A stretch of DNA of 64,000 nt from Rhizobiaceae bacterium. GTDB lineage: Bacteria > Pseudomonadota > Alphaproteobacteria > Rhizobiales > Rhizobiaceae. The translations under genes and the position numbers were made by a program. Position 1 is the first letter of the stretch. Each line of letters opens with the position of its first letter. The stretch spans positions 1 through 64,000 of the forward strand of contig JAIXTO010000124.1 of assembly GCA_027483885.1 (NCBI GenBank). Direction: 5' to 3'. The notes beneath the pieces were generated by a model. It was not told the DNA's origin and made no database searches. It saw nothing but the letters and a program-made list of their open reading frames with translations. Positions 18,307-28,306 of this stretch are shown piece by piece.

Positions 18307-18945
18307 TCAGCCCTTGAGGGCAGAGGCTTCCGATGCCAATGCCGTGATGCCGGCCCAATCGCCGGCCGCGACCAGTTCCTTTGGCGCAACCCAGGAGCCG
18401 CCGACGCAGACAACGTTGGGCAGCGACAGGTAATCGCGGGCGTTCTTCAGCGAAATGCCGCCGGTCGGGCAGAAAACGGTGCCGGCGAGCGGCGAAGACA
18501 GCGCCTTGAGATAGGCTGCACCGCCGGCCTGTTCGGCGGGAAAGAATTTCAGGACGTCATACCCAGCTTCGCGCAGCGTCATCACTTCGCTGGCGGTGGC
18601 AGCGCCCGGTAGCAGCGGCACGTCGGAATCTTTCGCTGCCGAAAGCACGCCCGGTGCCACGCCCGGGCTGACGATGAACGTCGAGCCGGCCTTGACGGCC
18701 GCATCGAAATCCCGCGCGTTGAGGATGGTGCCGGCACCGACATGGGCGCCTTCGACTTCCGCAGCAACGGCCTTGACCGCATCAAGGGCTGCCGGCGTGC
18801 GCATGGTGATCTCGATCGCCTTCAAGCCGCCGGCGACAAGCGCGCGGGCCAGATGCACGGCAGAGGCCGCATCATCGACGATCAGAACCGGCACGACCGG
18901 TTGCAGCTTCAGGATGGCAAGCAGGGCTTGGCTCTTGGCGTTCAT
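18307..18945 (-). CDS. eda: KDPG/KHG aldolase (Entner-Doudoroff)
   Basis: A 212-aa class-I aldolase that splits 2-keto-3-deoxy-6-phosphogluconate into pyruvate and glyceraldehyde 3-phosphate, the last step of the Entner-Doudoroff route. Motifs: [19 protein letters not shown] with the catalytic Glu, GAGTIL, FIVSPG, and FFPAEQAGG with the Schiff-base Lys just before it (LKFFPAE). GGIS binds phosphate. The ATG at 18945 carries a GGGAGG ribosome-binding site; the longer frame upstream is not conserved-looking. No other ED gene is adjacent; in this group the pathway is the main glucose route. Confidence 0.92.
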   Translation of the reverse strand: MNAKSQALLAILKLQPVVPVLIVDDAASAVHLARALVAGGLKAIEITMRTPAALDAVKAVAAEVEGAHVGAGTILNARDFDAAVKAGSTFIVSPGVAPGVLSAAKDSDVPLLPGAATASEVMTLREAGYDVLKFFPAEQAGGAAYLKALSSPLAGTVFCPTGGISLKNARDYLSLPNVVCVGGSWVAPKELVAAGDWAGITALASEASALKG

Positions 18946-19115
18946 GAGGAACCTCCCGGACAGGACGGATTGAAACGATTGAAACTCCACGCTGAGATAG
19001 CGCGGGGCAAAGGCAGTGTCGAGAAAAAACGGACCACTGCCAGGCATTCGGCTCTGGTCGCCGCCAAGCCTTTGCAATAGTTTGTATCAGGTTCGTGATG
19101 AAAACGGGAATGGGC

Positions 19116-19613
19116 ATGGCCAAGGAAATCGAACGCAAGTTTCTCGTTTCAAGCGAGGCGTGGCGCGACACTGCAAGCCCCGGCGCATCCTACATGCAGG
19201 CCTATGTGTCCGTTGGTGAAGACCGCAATGTACGGGTGCGGCTGATCGATGGTGAAAGCGCACGCCTCACCATCAAGATCGGCCACGGCATGTTGTCTCG
19301 CAACGAATATGAATACGCCATTCCGGTCGAGGATGCCGAGGAACTGGTGCGCGCCGCCATCGGCACCGTCATCGAAAAGACCCGCTATCTTGTGCCGCAC
19401 GCCGGCTTCACCTGGGAAGTGGACGTGTTCACAGGCTTCTACAGCGGCCTTGTCGTGGCCGAGGTGGAGCTGGAGAGCGAGGCGGAAAGCCCGCCGCTGC
19501 CGTCCTGGATCGGCCGCGAAGTGACCAGAGACCGCCGCTATTCCAACATGGTCCTGGCGACCGAAGACCTGGCCGGGGAGTTGGTGCATGGCATTTCGCA
19601 TTCGGCCATCTGA
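19116..19613 (+). CDS. CYTH-domain triphosphatase-like protein
   Basis: A 165-aa CYTH (triphosphate tunnel metalloenzyme) protein. The hallmark E-x-E-x-K appears as EIERK at residues 4-8, and later strands have charged tunnel residues (RVRLIDGESARLTIKIG, EYEYAIPVEDAEEL, IEKTRYLV, EVDVFTGFYSGLVVAEVELE). Bacterial members hydrolyse inorganic triphosphate. The ATG at 19116 is the family start; ATGs at 19098 and 19110 and a GTG at 19095 are alternatives. Its end overlaps the CHAD gene by 26 bp, a separated version of the E. coli YgiF layout, where the two domains are fused. Confidence 0.88.
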   Translation: MAKEIERKFLVSSEAWRDTASPGASYMQAYVSVGEDRNVRVRLIDGESARLTIKIGHGMLSRNEYEYAIPVEDAEELVRAAIGTVIEKTRYLVPHAGFTWEVDVFTGFYSGLVVAEVELESEAESPPLPSWIGREVTRDRRYSNMVLATEDLAGELVHGISHSAI

Positions 19614-20505
19614 ACCTTTTGCCGCTGAATTTTGCCGGATTGCCGAAAGCCAGTTGCGGCGTGCAATCGAGGTATTGCGCGAACGCCCAGAAGGAGATCA
19701 TCAGGCGATCCATGCGGCGCGCAAACGCTTCAAGCGGCTGCGCGCCCTCTACCGGCTGGTTGAACCGGATGCCAGGGAGTTTCGGCGCACGGAAAACGCC
19801 CGTATCCGCACCGTAGCCCAAAGCCTGTCCGGCGCGCGCGACGCAACAGCCCTTGTCGAAACCGTCGACTATCTGGCCGGCCTTGCCGTATCCGCCGAAG
19901 AGCTTACAGCGCTCGGCTTTGCTTCCAGCGCGCTGATTGAACGACGCGACCGGATCGCCTCGACACAAGGCGACCTTGCAGACACGATCGAGACAGCGAT
20001 CGCCGCCTGTGAAGATGCGGTGGACGCCCTTCACGCGCTGAACCTGCCGCGCGGCAATGCACGCACGGCACGACGTGTCATCAAGGCCTTTCGCAAACAG
20101 GGTCTGAAGGCGGCCGCAGCACTTGCCACCTGCAATGAAGACCATTCGGCCGAAGCCTTCCATGACCTGCGCAAATGCGGGCAGACCAGCTGGATGTACC
20201 TGACGCTGTTTTCCGACCTCTGGCCATCCGCCATGGCCGCCCAGAAGCGCGAGACAAAACAATTGGTCGACCTGCTCGGCCATGAGCATGATCTGAGCGT
20301 GCTGACGCAGACGATCAACGAGAGCCCGGAACTGTTTGGTGACAGCGATACACTGGCGCTTCTGATCGGCGCCATCATCACGCGCCAGCAGGCAATCCGC
20401 GCCGAAGCGCTGTCCCTTGCCGCGGTCGTCTTTCCAGACCAGCCCAAACGCGAAGCCCGCATCATTGGCAGGCTTTGGCTGGAAGCGGCGGACGCGCTGT
20501 CGTGA
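19588..20505 (+). CDS. CHAD-domain (conserved histidine alpha-helical) polyphosphate-binding protein
   Basis: A 305-aa helical protein. Conserved His/basic motifs are AIHAARKRFKRLRALYRLV near the N-terminus and AFHDLRKCGQTSWMYLTLF in the second half, with LGHEHDLSVL further on. CHAD domains bind polyphosphate granules through their basic pore. It is translationally coupled to the upstream CYTH gene by a 26-bp overlap, so the two probably act together in polyphosphate or triphosphate turnover. The start at 19588 is the only one placed before the first helix. Confidence 0.88.
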   Translation: MAFRIRPSEPFAAEFCRIAESQLRRAIEVLRERPEGDHQAIHAARKRFKRLRALYRLVEPDAREFRRTENARIRTVAQSLSGARDATALVETVDYLAGLAVSAEELTALGFASSALIERRDRIASTQGDLADTIETAIAACEDAVDALHALNLPRGNARTARRVIKAFRKQGLKAAAALATCNEDHSAEAFHDLRKCGQTSWMYLTLFSDLWPSAMAAQKRETKQLVDLLGHEHDLSVLTQTINESPELFGDSDTLALLIGAIITRQQAIRAEALSLAAVVFPDQPKREARIIGRLWLEAADALS

Positions 20506-20643
20506 GCGTCATCCGCCAGAGCCATCTCTGCCTTTGAAAGGCCGCCCTTTCGCAGCGCTGCGACTGCAAATCTTGCAGTCCAGCTTTCAGGTCTTGTTAA
20601 ACTGAAAAGCGGAGTCTCCCTCACAATCGGCAGGGGAGATTGA

Positions 20644-21516
20644 GTGGTGTTACAGCGGACATTTCTGCGCGCTCTGGTTTTGGCCACGAGCTTTCTGGCA
20701 TGCGTTGCACACAGCGCCGAACAGCGCGAGATCTACTACAATTCGGCGGGCAACAAGGAAAACACCCTGGGTTTCCAGGTTCTTCAACTCGCCATTGAAA
20801 AATCCGGAAAACCGTATGTGCTGAAGCCATCACCGGCCGGCTACAGTTCCAATGCCGGCATGGTGGACGCCATCGCCAATGGCGCGCAGATCGACATTGC
20901 CTGGGTCAATGCATCAAAGGCGGTTTCGGCAAAGCTTCTTTCGGTTCCCTTCCCCGTCGACAGGGGGCTTGGCGGCTATCGCCTGTTCCTCATCGATGCG
21001 GCCCGCCAGGATGAATTTGCCCGCGTTCAGAACCTCCAGGCGCTCAAGGCTTTCATAGCGCTGCAGGGCACCGGCTGGGCCGATGTGGACGTGCTGCGCA
21101 AGGCAGGCCTCACCGTGCGCACCGGCCCGCAGAAAAACCTCTACCGCATGACCATCGGAAAGCGCGGCGACTATTTTCCGCGCGGCGTCAACGAGGCTCT
21201 CAGCGAACAGATCAAGCAGGCACCCGATGCGCCCGGCCTTGCCGTGGAGAAAACGCTGGTTCTGCAATATCCGTCCGCTTCGATCTTTTATGTGTCGAAA
21301 TCGAAGCCTGACTTGCGCGACGATCTCATGCGCGGTCTGCAGGCGGCATGGCAGGATGGTTCCTTTGAGAAGGTCTTCCTTTCCTATCCCGATATCCGGC
21401 TTGCGCTGGACAAGGGCAACCTGAAGACACGCAAGATCATCAAGGTCGATAACCCCAACCTGCCGGACGACATCCTCGCGATGGACGCACAATACTGGTT
21501 CGACCCGCAGGAGTGA
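20644..21516 (+). CDS. Periplasmic substrate-binding protein next to a chemoreceptor
   Basis: A 290-aa exported type-II periplasmic binding protein (PBPb-like). The signal peptide is [21 protein letters not shown] is an imperfect lipobox, so cleavage after HSA is more likely. The mature part begins [20 protein letters not shown] and carries [18 protein letters not shown] and [20 protein letters not shown]. The start is GTG (20644) with an AGGGGAGA site about seven bases upstream. No ABC permease or ATPase is adjacent; instead a methyl-accepting chemotaxis gene follows 83 bp downstream. It may therefore serve as the ligand receptor for that chemoreceptor rather than for uptake. The ligand is unknown. 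Confidence 0.75.
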   Translation: MVLQRTFLRALVLATSFLACVAHSAEQREIYYNSAGNKENTLGFQVLQLAIEKSGKPYVLKPSPAGYSSNAGMVDAIANGAQIDIAWVNASKAVSAKLLSVPFPVDRGLGGYRLFLIDAARQDEFARVQNLQALKAFIALQGTGWADVDVLRKAGLTVRTGPQKNLYRMTIGKRGDYFPRGVNEALSEQIKQAPDAPGLAVEKTLVLQYPSASIFYVSKSKPDLRDDLMRGLQAAWQDGSFEKVFLSYPDIRLALDKGNLKTRKIIKVDNPNLPDDILAMDAQYWFDPQE

Positions 21517-21599
21517 CGGGGCCGCACCGCGCGCCGACTGCCTCCCCGGATGCCATGTCCAAACATCGCCGTTCTCCCTTATTTTTAAGGAATTTGATC

Positions 21600-23336
21600 A
21601 TGTTCAAGAGCAAGTCCATTCGCATGCAGGTGATGTTGCCATCGCTTGCGCTTATTCTGTCGGGCTGCGTGGCGCTCAGCCTTTATTCCGGCTGGTCACA
21701 GGCTGAAACCGCGCGTGACATGTTCGACCGGAAGGTGAAGCTCACCGCATCCATGACGGCAGCGGGAGCCAGTCTGGCCATGTGGCAATTCGACAAGAGC
21801 CTTGCCCAGGCGACCTTCGACCCCGTGACCACCGATCCCGATTTCCGCGCCGCCCTTGTGCTCGATGCCACCGGCAAGGCGTTCTTCTCGTCCGGTGAGG
21901 CCGATGCGGTGGCAGCCGGCCTTCGCTCGACATCGGGCGAGACACGCGACAACGAGGCAGACCTGCGTTTCTCCGTCGTGCCCTTGCGCCATGCCGAAGA
22001 AGGCAAGGACATGGGTATCGGCACCATGGTTCTGGTATTTGACGCCCAGTCGATCATGCGCAACACGTGGAGTTCGCTGCTCGGGCTTGCAGCCATTGCC
22101 GGCCTGACGCTTCTGGCCTCGGCACTTGCGCTGATGGCCTTGCTGCGTTCGATCACCAGGCCGCTGATTTCGCTGGCGCAGGTGATGAACAAGCTGTCCT
22201 CCGGCGCGCTGGATACGGAGGTGCCGAACCAGAACCGCGTCGATGAAATCGGCGAAATGTCGCGTGCCGTCCAGTATTTCAAGGACAGCGTGCATCAGGC
22301 CCAGACGCTGCGGCGCGACGCAGATACCAGCCGGGACCTGCTGGAACAGCAGCGTGCCGCGCAGGAAGAGGCAGACAGCCTGCGCCTCAATGGCATGATG
22401 AAGGCAACGAACGGGCTGGCGGACGGCCTGCGGGCGCTCTCGCTCGGGGATCTGACGGTGCAGATCGAAGACCGGTTCGCACCGGACTACGAGGAACTGC
22501 GCACCAACTTCAACGATGCGGTTAGCCAGTTGCGCAAGACGCTTTCGGTTGTCGTGACGGCTGCGATGAACATCGATGCCGGAACGCGCGACATTGCCGA
22601 CAACACCAACGATCTGTCGCGCCGCACGGAGCAGCAGGCGGCATCGCTGGAGGAAACGGCCGCAGCACTGGATGAAATCACCACCAATGTCTCCTCCTCC
22701 CTGCATCTGACGGAAGAAGCACGCCGGGTGGCAACCGAGGCCAATCACAGCGCCGTCAAGTCCGGTCAGGTGGTTGCCCAGGCAGTGGAGGCCATGAGCC
22801 GGATCGAGGCAAGCGCCTCGCAGATCTCTTCGATCATCAGCGTGATCGACGAGATCGCCTTCCAGACGAACCTGCTTGCGCTGAACGCCGGCGTCGAGGC
22901 GGCGCGCGCCGGAGAAGCCGGAAAGGGCTTTGCCGTGGTGGCGCAGGAAGTGCGGGAACTGGCGCAGCGTTCGGCAAATGCCGCCCGCGAGATCAAGATG
23001 CTCATCCAGAACTCGACAAGCGAAGTGGAAGCCGGCGTCAAGCTCGTCTCCAATACCGGCTCGGCCCTCACCGGCATCGGCCAGCTGATCGTGACGATCA
23101 ACGAACATGTCGGTGCCATCGCAACCTCTGCCCGCGAACAGTCAACCGGCCTTGCCGAGATCAATACCGCCGTCAACCACATGGACCAGAGCACGCAGAA
23201 AAACGCGGCCATGGTGGAGGAAACCTCGGCGGCCTCCGCAGCGCTTGCCGCGGAATCGGCACGGCTGCGTGACCTGATGGTGCAGTTCACGCTCGAACAC
23301 CAAGCGATGCGGCCACGATCTTCGCGCGCCGCCTGA
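21600..23336 (+). CDS. Methyl-accepting chemotaxis protein
   Basis: A 578-aa transducer. TM1 is about residues 10-30, the periplasmic sensor about 31-155 (a small PAS/Cache-like region with [18 protein letters not shown]), TM2 [22 protein letters not shown], then a HAMP domain ([19 protein letters not shown]), a second HAMP-like segment ([18 protein letters not shown]) and the signalling tip [22 protein letters not shown]. The C-terminus lacks a CheR-docking pentapeptide. The ATG at 21600 has AAGGAA upstream; earlier in-frame codons lack one. It follows the periplasmic binding-protein gene and probably senses that protein's ligand-bound form. Confidence 0.9.
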   Translation: MFKSKSIRMQVMLPSLALILSGCVALSLYSGWSQAETARDMFDRKVKLTASMTAAGASLAMWQFDKSLAQATFDPVTTDPDFRAALVLDATGKAFFSSGEADAVAAGLRSTSGETRDNEADLRFSVVPLRHAEEGKDMGIGTMVLVFDAQSIMRNTWSSLLGLAAIAGLTLLASALALMALLRSITRPLISLAQVMNKLSSGALDTEVPNQNRVDEIGEMSRAVQYFKDSVHQAQTLRRDADTSRDLLEQQRAAQEEADSLRLNGMMKATNGLADGLRALSLGDLTVQIEDRFAPDYEELRTNFNDAVSQLRKTLSVVVTAAMNIDAGTRDIADNTNDLSRRTEQQAASLEETAAALDEITTNVSSSLHLTEEARRVATEANHSAVKSGQVVAQAVEAMSRIEASASQISSIISVIDEIAFQTNLLALNAGVEAARAGEAGKGFAVVAQEVRELAQRSANAAREIKMLIQNSTSEVEAGVKLVSNTGSALTGIGQLIVTINEHVGAIATSAREQSTGLAEINTAVNHMDQSTQKNAAMVEETSAASAALAAESARLRDLMVQFTLEHQAMRPRSSRAA

Positions 23337-23361
23337 TCTCCTGCCGTCCGATGGCACACCG

Positions 23362-23393
23362 AACGGCCCCTTGCGCCCACGGCAGGGGCCGTT
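23362..23393. terminator. Hairpin after the chemoreceptor gene
   Basis: A 10-bp perfect stem, AACGGCCCCT/AGGGGCCGTT, with a 12-base loop, 25 bp past the MCP stop. There is no clear T-run after it on the plus strand, so it may be a terminator or an RNA-stabilising structure. Confidence 0.5.
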
Positions 23394-23492
23394 GCCATGT
23401 CGAAGCGTCTGCGGATTGACAAAAGGCAAAGTGCGGCGCGGGCGCTAAAATCCATTGCGTCCGGCCGCCAGAGGCAGTATTTCGCGGACATC

Positions 23493-24437
23493 ATGACCGA
23501 TATTCAAGCCACCGCCGCCGGCAGCGTTTCCGGCTCTTTCCTTGTTGCCGCGCTCTATCATTTTGCGCGGTTCGAGCGCTGCGAGGCGCTGCGCGCACCG
23601 CTTCAGGCGCTGTGTGAGGAAAACGGCGTGAAGGGCACACTGCTTGTGGCCCATGAGGGCATCAACGGCACGATTGCCGGCACCGATGACGGCATTGCGC
23701 GCGTGCTTTCCTACCTGCGATCGTTGCCCGAGTTTGCAAACCTCGAGCACAAGGAAAGCCGGGCCTCCAAGATGCCGTTTCTGCGCATGAAGGTGCGGCT
23801 GAAAAAAGAGATCGTCACCATGGGCGTCGAGGATATCGACCCCAACAAGATCGTCGGCACCTATGTGGAGCCGAAGGACTGGAACGACCTCATCTCCGAT
23901 CCCGAGACGATCCTCATCGATACGCGCAACGATTACGAGACGGCCATCGGCATTTTCAAGGGCGCGGTCGATCCCCAGACGAAAACCTTCCGCGAGTTTC
24001 CCGACTGGGTGAAGAACAATACCGGCCTGCACAACAAGCCGAAGATCGCCATGTACTGCACCGGCGGCATCCGCTGCGAGAAGGCAACCGCCTTCATGAA
24101 GGAGCAGGGTTTTGACGAGGTCTACCACCTGAAGGGCGGCATTCTCAAATATCTCGAAACCGTGCCGGAAGAAGAAAGCCTGTGGGAAGGTGCCTGTTTC
24201 GTGTTCGACGAGCGGGTGTCGGTAACGCACGGGCTGAAGGAAGGCGACCACAAACTCTGCCACGCCTGCCGCGAGCCGATCACGCCGGATGTGCGCCTGT
24301 CGCCGAAATTCGAGGAAGGTGTCTCCTGCCCGCATTGCTACGACACGCGCAGCGAAGCCGATCGTGATCGTTATCGCCAGCGGCAATTGCAGATCGAGCT
24401 TGCCCGCAAGCGCGGCGCAAAACATCTCGGCAGCTAA
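23493..24437 (+). CDS. trhO: tRNA uridine(34) hydroxylase TrhO (rhodanese family, YceA)
   Basis: A 314-aa rhodanese-related enzyme. TrhO introduces the 5-hydroxyl of ho5U at position 34 of several tRNAs using O2. An N-terminal acylphosphatase-like domain ([14 protein letters not shown]) precedes the rhodanese domain with its active-site loop [10 protein letters not shown], then a C-terminal pair C-x-x-C (LCHACREP) and C-x-x-C (CPHCY) that probably binds zinc. The ATG at 23493 gives the normal family length; the longer frame upstream adds an Arg/Lys-rich tail without similarity. Neighbours are unrelated. Confidence 0.92.
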   Translation: MTDIQATAAGSVSGSFLVAALYHFARFERCEALRAPLQALCEENGVKGTLLVAHEGINGTIAGTDDGIARVLSYLRSLPEFANLEHKESRASKMPFLRMKVRLKKEIVTMGVEDIDPNKIVGTYVEPKDWNDLISDPETILIDTRNDYETAIGIFKGAVDPQTKTFREFPDWVKNNTGLHNKPKIAMYCTGGIRCEKATAFMKEQGFDEVYHLKGGILKYLETVPEEESLWEGACFVFDERVSVTHGLKEGDHKLCHACREPITPDVRLSPKFEEGVSCPHCYDTRSEADRDRYRQRQLQIELARKRGAKHLGS

Positions 24438-24461
24438 CGCTCATCCCGCAAGGTCGAGAGT

Positions 24462-26666
24462 TCAGGCGAGGCCCGAAAGCCTGAACAGCGGTTCTTCACG
24501 CTGGCGAAGCCGGGCGATCTCGGCAATCGGCATCGGCTTTCCAAACAGAAAACCCTGCAGCTGATCGCATCCGGCAATGCGCAGCGCCACGGCCTGCGCA
24601 TTGGTTTCCACCCCCTCTGCCGTCACCGGAATATCGAGCGAGCGGGCAAGCGCGACCGTTGCCTGCAGCATATCCACCGCACGCCCGCCCAGATCGGCAG
24701 CGGCCACCAGCGAGCGGTCGATCTTCATCCGGTCAAAGCCGAACTGGCGCAGATAACCGACGCTGGAGAAGCCGGCGCCAAAATCATCGAGCGCGATATG
24801 CACGCCGGTCTTCTTCAGCCGGTTGAGGGTATCGCGGGCGCGGGCCGGGTTCTGGATGAAGTAAGTTTCCGTCATTTCCAGCGTGATGCGGGCCGGATCC
24901 ATCTCGGTTTCCTGAAAAACCAGCGCCACCCGCTCGGCAAAGGCGGGATCGCGGAACTGGCCCGGTGAAACATTGACGGCAAGCGTCAGTTCCGGCCAGT
25001 CGCGCAGGGCCTCGCAGGCGGTGCGCAAGACGCAAAGGCCCAACTGGTCGATCAGCCCTGTGCTTTCGGCAATCGGAATGAACACATCCGGCGGCACCGG
25101 TCCATGACCTTGGCGTGTCCAGCGCGCCAAAGCCTCGACGCCGGAAAGGCGCATATGCTGGGCATCGACGACCGGCTGGAAGGCGACGGAAATTTCCTCG
25201 CGCTCGATGGCCTGCCGCAGATCCAGCTCCAGCCGGTTGCGCTCCTCGCGTTCGGCGTCCATCGCCGGATCGTAGGCCGACCAGCGGCCGCGCCCTTCTT
25301 CCTTGGCGCGGTACATGGCCATGTCAGCCCGCCGCAGAACTTCCTCGCCAGCCACAGCGCCAAGGGGCGAACAGGCAATGCCGATGCTGCAGCCGATAAC
25401 CGCAATGCGATCGCCCATGGTCAGCGGCTCGCCGAGAAATTCCATGACGCGCTCGGCAAGCGCTGCCGCGTCCGCCTCGGCATTCTTGCTGAGGAAACCG
25501 ATGGCAAACTCATCACCGCCAAGCCTTGCCAGCACGGCCCCCTCGCCCACCAGCACGGCAAGGCCTGCAGAGACGGCGCGGATCAACTGGTCGCCGGTGG
25601 CGTGACCATAGGCGTCGTTGACCTCCTTGAAACCGTCGAGGTCGAGATAAAGCAAGGCGACATCGAGGCCTGACCTTTGCGCTGTGCCCACCAGTTCGGA
25701 AAGATCGGCAAACAGGCCGGTGCGGTTGGGAAGGCCGCTCAGCCGGTCCGTCAGCGACAGCTTGATCGCCGCTTCCTCGTCGGCTGAAAGCCGCGCCAGC
25801 GCCTGGCTGCCGCTGACGAAAAGCAGCACGAAATAGATCGCCACCATGGCAACCGCGCACCAGACGAGCGGGCGCACCTGCGCAAGGCTGATATTGCCCG
25901 GCGAACGCGGCTCCCAGCGCAGCGATGCGATCGGCTTGCCCGCGGGCGACAGGATAAGGACCCGGTGCGACTTCTGCTCCAGCGGCTGTTCGATGCGAAG
26001 GCCCGGCAGCACATAGGCGTTGGCCAGCCGATCGACAGTCGCCTCCGTCAGATGGCGCATGAAGATCACGTAACGCCCTTCGCCCTGTGGCGCCACCAGC
26101 TGGCCGGATTTCATCCGGATGAGGGCAACGCCGAAAGCCGCCGCACCACGGGACGTGCGTGTAAAGCTGGTTTCTTCGGGAAGTACGCCTTCGCGAGCGG
26201 AGCGGATCTTGTCGAGCAGAGACCAGACTTCCGGCGTGATATAGTCTTCGAGGCTGCCGGTGACCGGCTCTCCTTCGGAATAACCGAGCACGATACGGCC
26301 GGTGTGATCGACGATGATTGCCACGTCGAACAGCTCATTGTTGTCAGTCATGGCGCCGAAATTGCGCTTTGCCCAGACAAGGCCGGAGGAGCGGTAGACG
26401 TGATCGGCCGCATCGTCCCAGGCGGCGTAATCATGCAGGGTGGCGGCAAGCTGACGCTGGAATGTCTGCAGCGCGCCGCTCACGGATTCGCGCGAGCGTT
26501 CCTCGTCCAGCTGGTTGGCGTAATGGCCGACACGGTCGAGGGCGGTAAAAACCATCCCTGTTACCGCTATCACCACCGCTGCAAAAATAAGCAGCATCGA
26601 GCGCACCGCGGAGCGGCGGTCGACCTTGGCAGCGGAGTGTTTCAACGTAATCGGCACAAACCGCAT
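24462..26666 (-). CDS. Membrane GGDEF-EAL c-di-GMP protein with CHASE4-like sensor
   Basis: A 734-aa cyclic-di-GMP protein. TM1 is about residues 23-43, then a periplasmic sensor (about 45-265; the E-R-S-R-E-S and H-D-Y-A-A-W-D-D-A features fit CHASE4), TM2 VWCAVAMVAIYFVLLFVSG, a GGDEF domain with intact RLGGDEF and no R-x-x-D inhibitory site, and an EAL domain with EALARW, NVSPGQF, EMTET, DDFGAGFSS, KIDRSL, AEGVET and QGFLFGKP all intact. Both synthesis and breakdown activities are possible; the complete EAL set argues that phosphodiesterase works. The periplasmic signal is unknown. Confidence 0.92.
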   Translation of the reverse strand: MRFVPITLKHSAAKVDRRSAVRSMLLIFAAVVIAVTGMVFTALDRVGHYANQLDEERSRESVSGALQTFQRQLAATLHDYAAWDDAADHVYRSSGLVWAKRNFGAMTDNNELFDVAIIVDHTGRIVLGYSEGEPVTGSLEDYITPEVWSLLDKIRSAREGVLPEETSFTRTSRGAAAFGVALIRMKSGQLVAPQGEGRYVIFMRHLTEATVDRLANAYVLPGLRIEQPLEQKSHRVLILSPAGKPIASLRWEPRSPGNISLAQVRPLVWCAVAMVAIYFVLLFVSGSQALARLSADEEAAIKLSLTDRLSGLPNRTGLFADLSELVGTAQRSGLDVALLYLDLDGFKEVNDAYGHATGDQLIRAVSAGLAVLVGEGAVLARLGGDEFAIGFLSKNAEADAAALAERVMEFLGEPLTMGDRIAVIGCSIGIACSPLGAVAGEEVLRRADMAMYRAKEEGRGRWSAYDPAMDAEREERNRLELDLRQAIEREEISVAFQPVVDAQHMRLSGVEALARWTRQGHGPVPPDVFIPIAESTGLIDQLGLCVLRTACEALRDWPELTLAVNVSPGQFRDPAFAERVALVFQETEMDPARITLEMTETYFIQNPARARDTLNRLKKTGVHIALDDFGAGFSSVGYLRQFGFDRMKIDRSLVAAADLGGRAVDMLQATVALARSLDIPVTAEGVETNAQAVALRIAGCDQLQGFLFGKPMPIAEIARLRQREEPLFRLSGLA

Positions 26667-26750
26667 TCGTCAGCCCTGGCACTTATGCGAACAATGCCGA
26701 TCATGTATTCGCTTTTGCTTAATACCAGATGCCGGCCGCATGCCAAATGC

Positions 26751-26785
26751 AAAATAGCTCCTTCCCGGCAAAGGGAAAGAGCTAT
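26751..26785 (-). terminator. Intrinsic terminator of metNIQ
   Basis: On the minus strand ATAGCTC/GAGCTAT and TTCCC/GGGAA pair around a 6-base loop, followed by TTTT. It lies 26 bp past the metQ stop and is a strong terminator. Confidence 0.85.
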
Positions 26786-26810
26786 CTCCCTAAACTTTGA
26801 CGTCTGTGTC

Positions 26811-27590
26811 TTACCAGGCAGCGAGGACGGCGCCCTTGAACTGGGTGGCGACGAACTGCTTCACCGGCGCGCTGTGATAGGATTCCACCAGCGTCTTCAC
26901 CCAGGCGGCATCCTTGTTCTTCGCCTGCACGGCGATGACGTTGATGTAAGGAGCCTTTTCGCCTTCGCGGGCAATAGGATCCTTGGCCGGGTCAAGCCCT
27001 GCTTCCAGCGCATAATTGGTGTTGATGACAGAGGCATCGACATCGTCGAGCGCACGCGGAAGCTGGGCGGCATCCAGCTCGGCAAAGGTGATGTTCTTCG
27101 GATTTTCGACCACATCGGCCGGCGAGACCTTGAGGCCCGCGCCATCGCGGATCTTGATCAGGCCCTTGTCGGCAAGGATCAGAAGCGCGCGGCCACCATT
27201 GGTCGGATCGTTCGGAATGGCAACCGAGGCGCCGTCCTTCAGCTCATCGAGGCTCTTCACCTTCTTGGAATAGATGCCCATCGGGAAGTTGACCGTCTGG
27301 CCGACGCTGACCAGATCAAAACCGCGATCCTTCACCTGGTTGTCGAGATAAGGCTGGTGCTGGAAGGAATTGGCCTGCAGGTCGCCATCGGCCAGTGCCT
27401 GATTGGGAACGACATAATCGGAAAACTCGAGGATCTCGAGGTCCAGCCCCTTTTCGGCAGCGACCTTCTTGACCTCTTCCATGATCTGCGCGTGCGGACC
27501 GGGGGTGACGCCGATCTTGATGGTTTCGGCGAGCGCCGAGCCGGCGGAAATGAGAGCGGCAAGGGAGGCCGCGAGAATAAGCGTCTTCAT
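26811..27590 (-). CDS. metQ: D/L-methionine ABC transporter, substrate-binding protein
   Basis: A 259-aa NlpA/MetQ-family protein that captures methionine in the periplasm. The signal peptide LILAASLAALISAGSALA ends in A-L-A and there is no lipobox Cys, so this is a soluble form rather than a lipoprotein. Family motifs: IKIGVTPGPHAQIMEEVK, SDYVVPNQALADGDLQANSFQHQPYL, GIYSKKVKSLDEL, VAIPNDPTNGGRAL. It is the last gene of metN-metI-metQ, 47 bp after metI, with an AAGGAG ribosome-binding site and its own downstream terminator. Confidence 0.92.
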   Translation of the reverse strand: MKTLILAASLAALISAGSALAETIKIGVTPGPHAQIMEEVKKVAAEKGLDLEILEFSDYVVPNQALADGDLQANSFQHQPYLDNQVKDRGFDLVSVGQTVNFPMGIYSKKVKSLDELKDGASVAIPNDPTNGGRALLILADKGLIKIRDGAGLKVSPADVVENPKNITFAELDAAQLPRALDDVDASVINTNYALEAGLDPAKDPIAREGEKAPYINVIAVQAKNKDAAWVKTLVESYHSAPVKQFVATQFKGAVLAAW

Positions 27591-27637
27591 GGTGTTCTCC
27601 TTGGGACGAGTTGAAAGTCTTGGTCTTGGTATGGAAA

Positions 27638-28306
27638 TCAGGTCTGGCGGTTGCGCTTGTCAAAACGGCGCGCCAGCGCGTCGCCAGCACTCTGCACGGC
27701 CTGGACGAGAAGGATCAGCACCACCACCACGGCTGCCATCACCTCCGGCATGAAGCGTTGATAGCCGTAGCGAATGCCGAGATCGCCCAGCCCGCCGCCA
27801 CCGACGGCGCCGACCATGGCCGAATAACCGATGAGGCTGACCAGCGTCAGGGTGAGCGCAAGCGTGATGCCGGGACGGGCTTCGGCGATCAGCACCTTGG
27901 TGACGATCTGCCAGCGGCTTGCACCCATGGCGCGCGCCGCCTCGATCAGGCCCCGGTCCACCTCACGGATCGCCGCTTCGATGAGGCGGGCAACAAAGGG
28001 AATGGTGGCAAGCGTCAGCGGCACGATGGCGGCACTGGTGCCGATCGAGGTGCCGGCAACCAGCCGGGTAAAGGGAATGATCGCCACGACCAGAATGATG
28101 AAGGGCGTCGAACGCGTCGCATTGACGATGAGGCCAACGATGCGGTTGACCATGGGGGCGGCAAATAGTTCGCCCCTGCCGCTATTGGCCAGGAAGACGC
28201 CGATCGGAAGCCCGACCAGCGTGCCGATGAGGCCAGCAACGGCAACCATGTGAACCGTCTGGACGAGCGCCTTCCAGAGAAGGGCAAGAAGCATGTCAGG
28301 CGCCAT
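27638..28306 (-). CDS. metI: Methionine ABC transporter permease
   Basis: A 222-aa inner-membrane permease with five or six helices. The EAA loop, which contacts the ATPase, reads [26 protein letters not shown]. The ATG at 28306 overlaps metN by 11 bp and has GGAGG nine bases upstream; an ATG at 28294 is an alternative. It forms the channel for MetQ-delivered methionine with MetN dimers. Confidence 0.92.
   Translation of the reverse strand: MAPDMLLALLWKALVQTVHMVAVAGLIGTLVGLPIGVFLANSGRGELFAAPMVNRIVGLIVNATRSTPFIILVVAIIPFTRLVAGTSIGTSAAIVPLTLATIPFVARLIEAAIREVDRGLIEAARAMGASRWQIVTKVLIAEARPGITLALTLTLVSLIGYSAMVGAVGGGGLGDLGIRYGYQRFMPEVMAAVVVVLILLVQAVQSAGDALARRFDKRNRQT

Noticed and set aside
21555-21600. 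An earlier start for the chemoreceptor
   Set aside because: ATG at 21555 is in frame but lacks a ribosome-binding site and puts charged residues before TM1. The ATG at 21600 has AAGGAA upstream.
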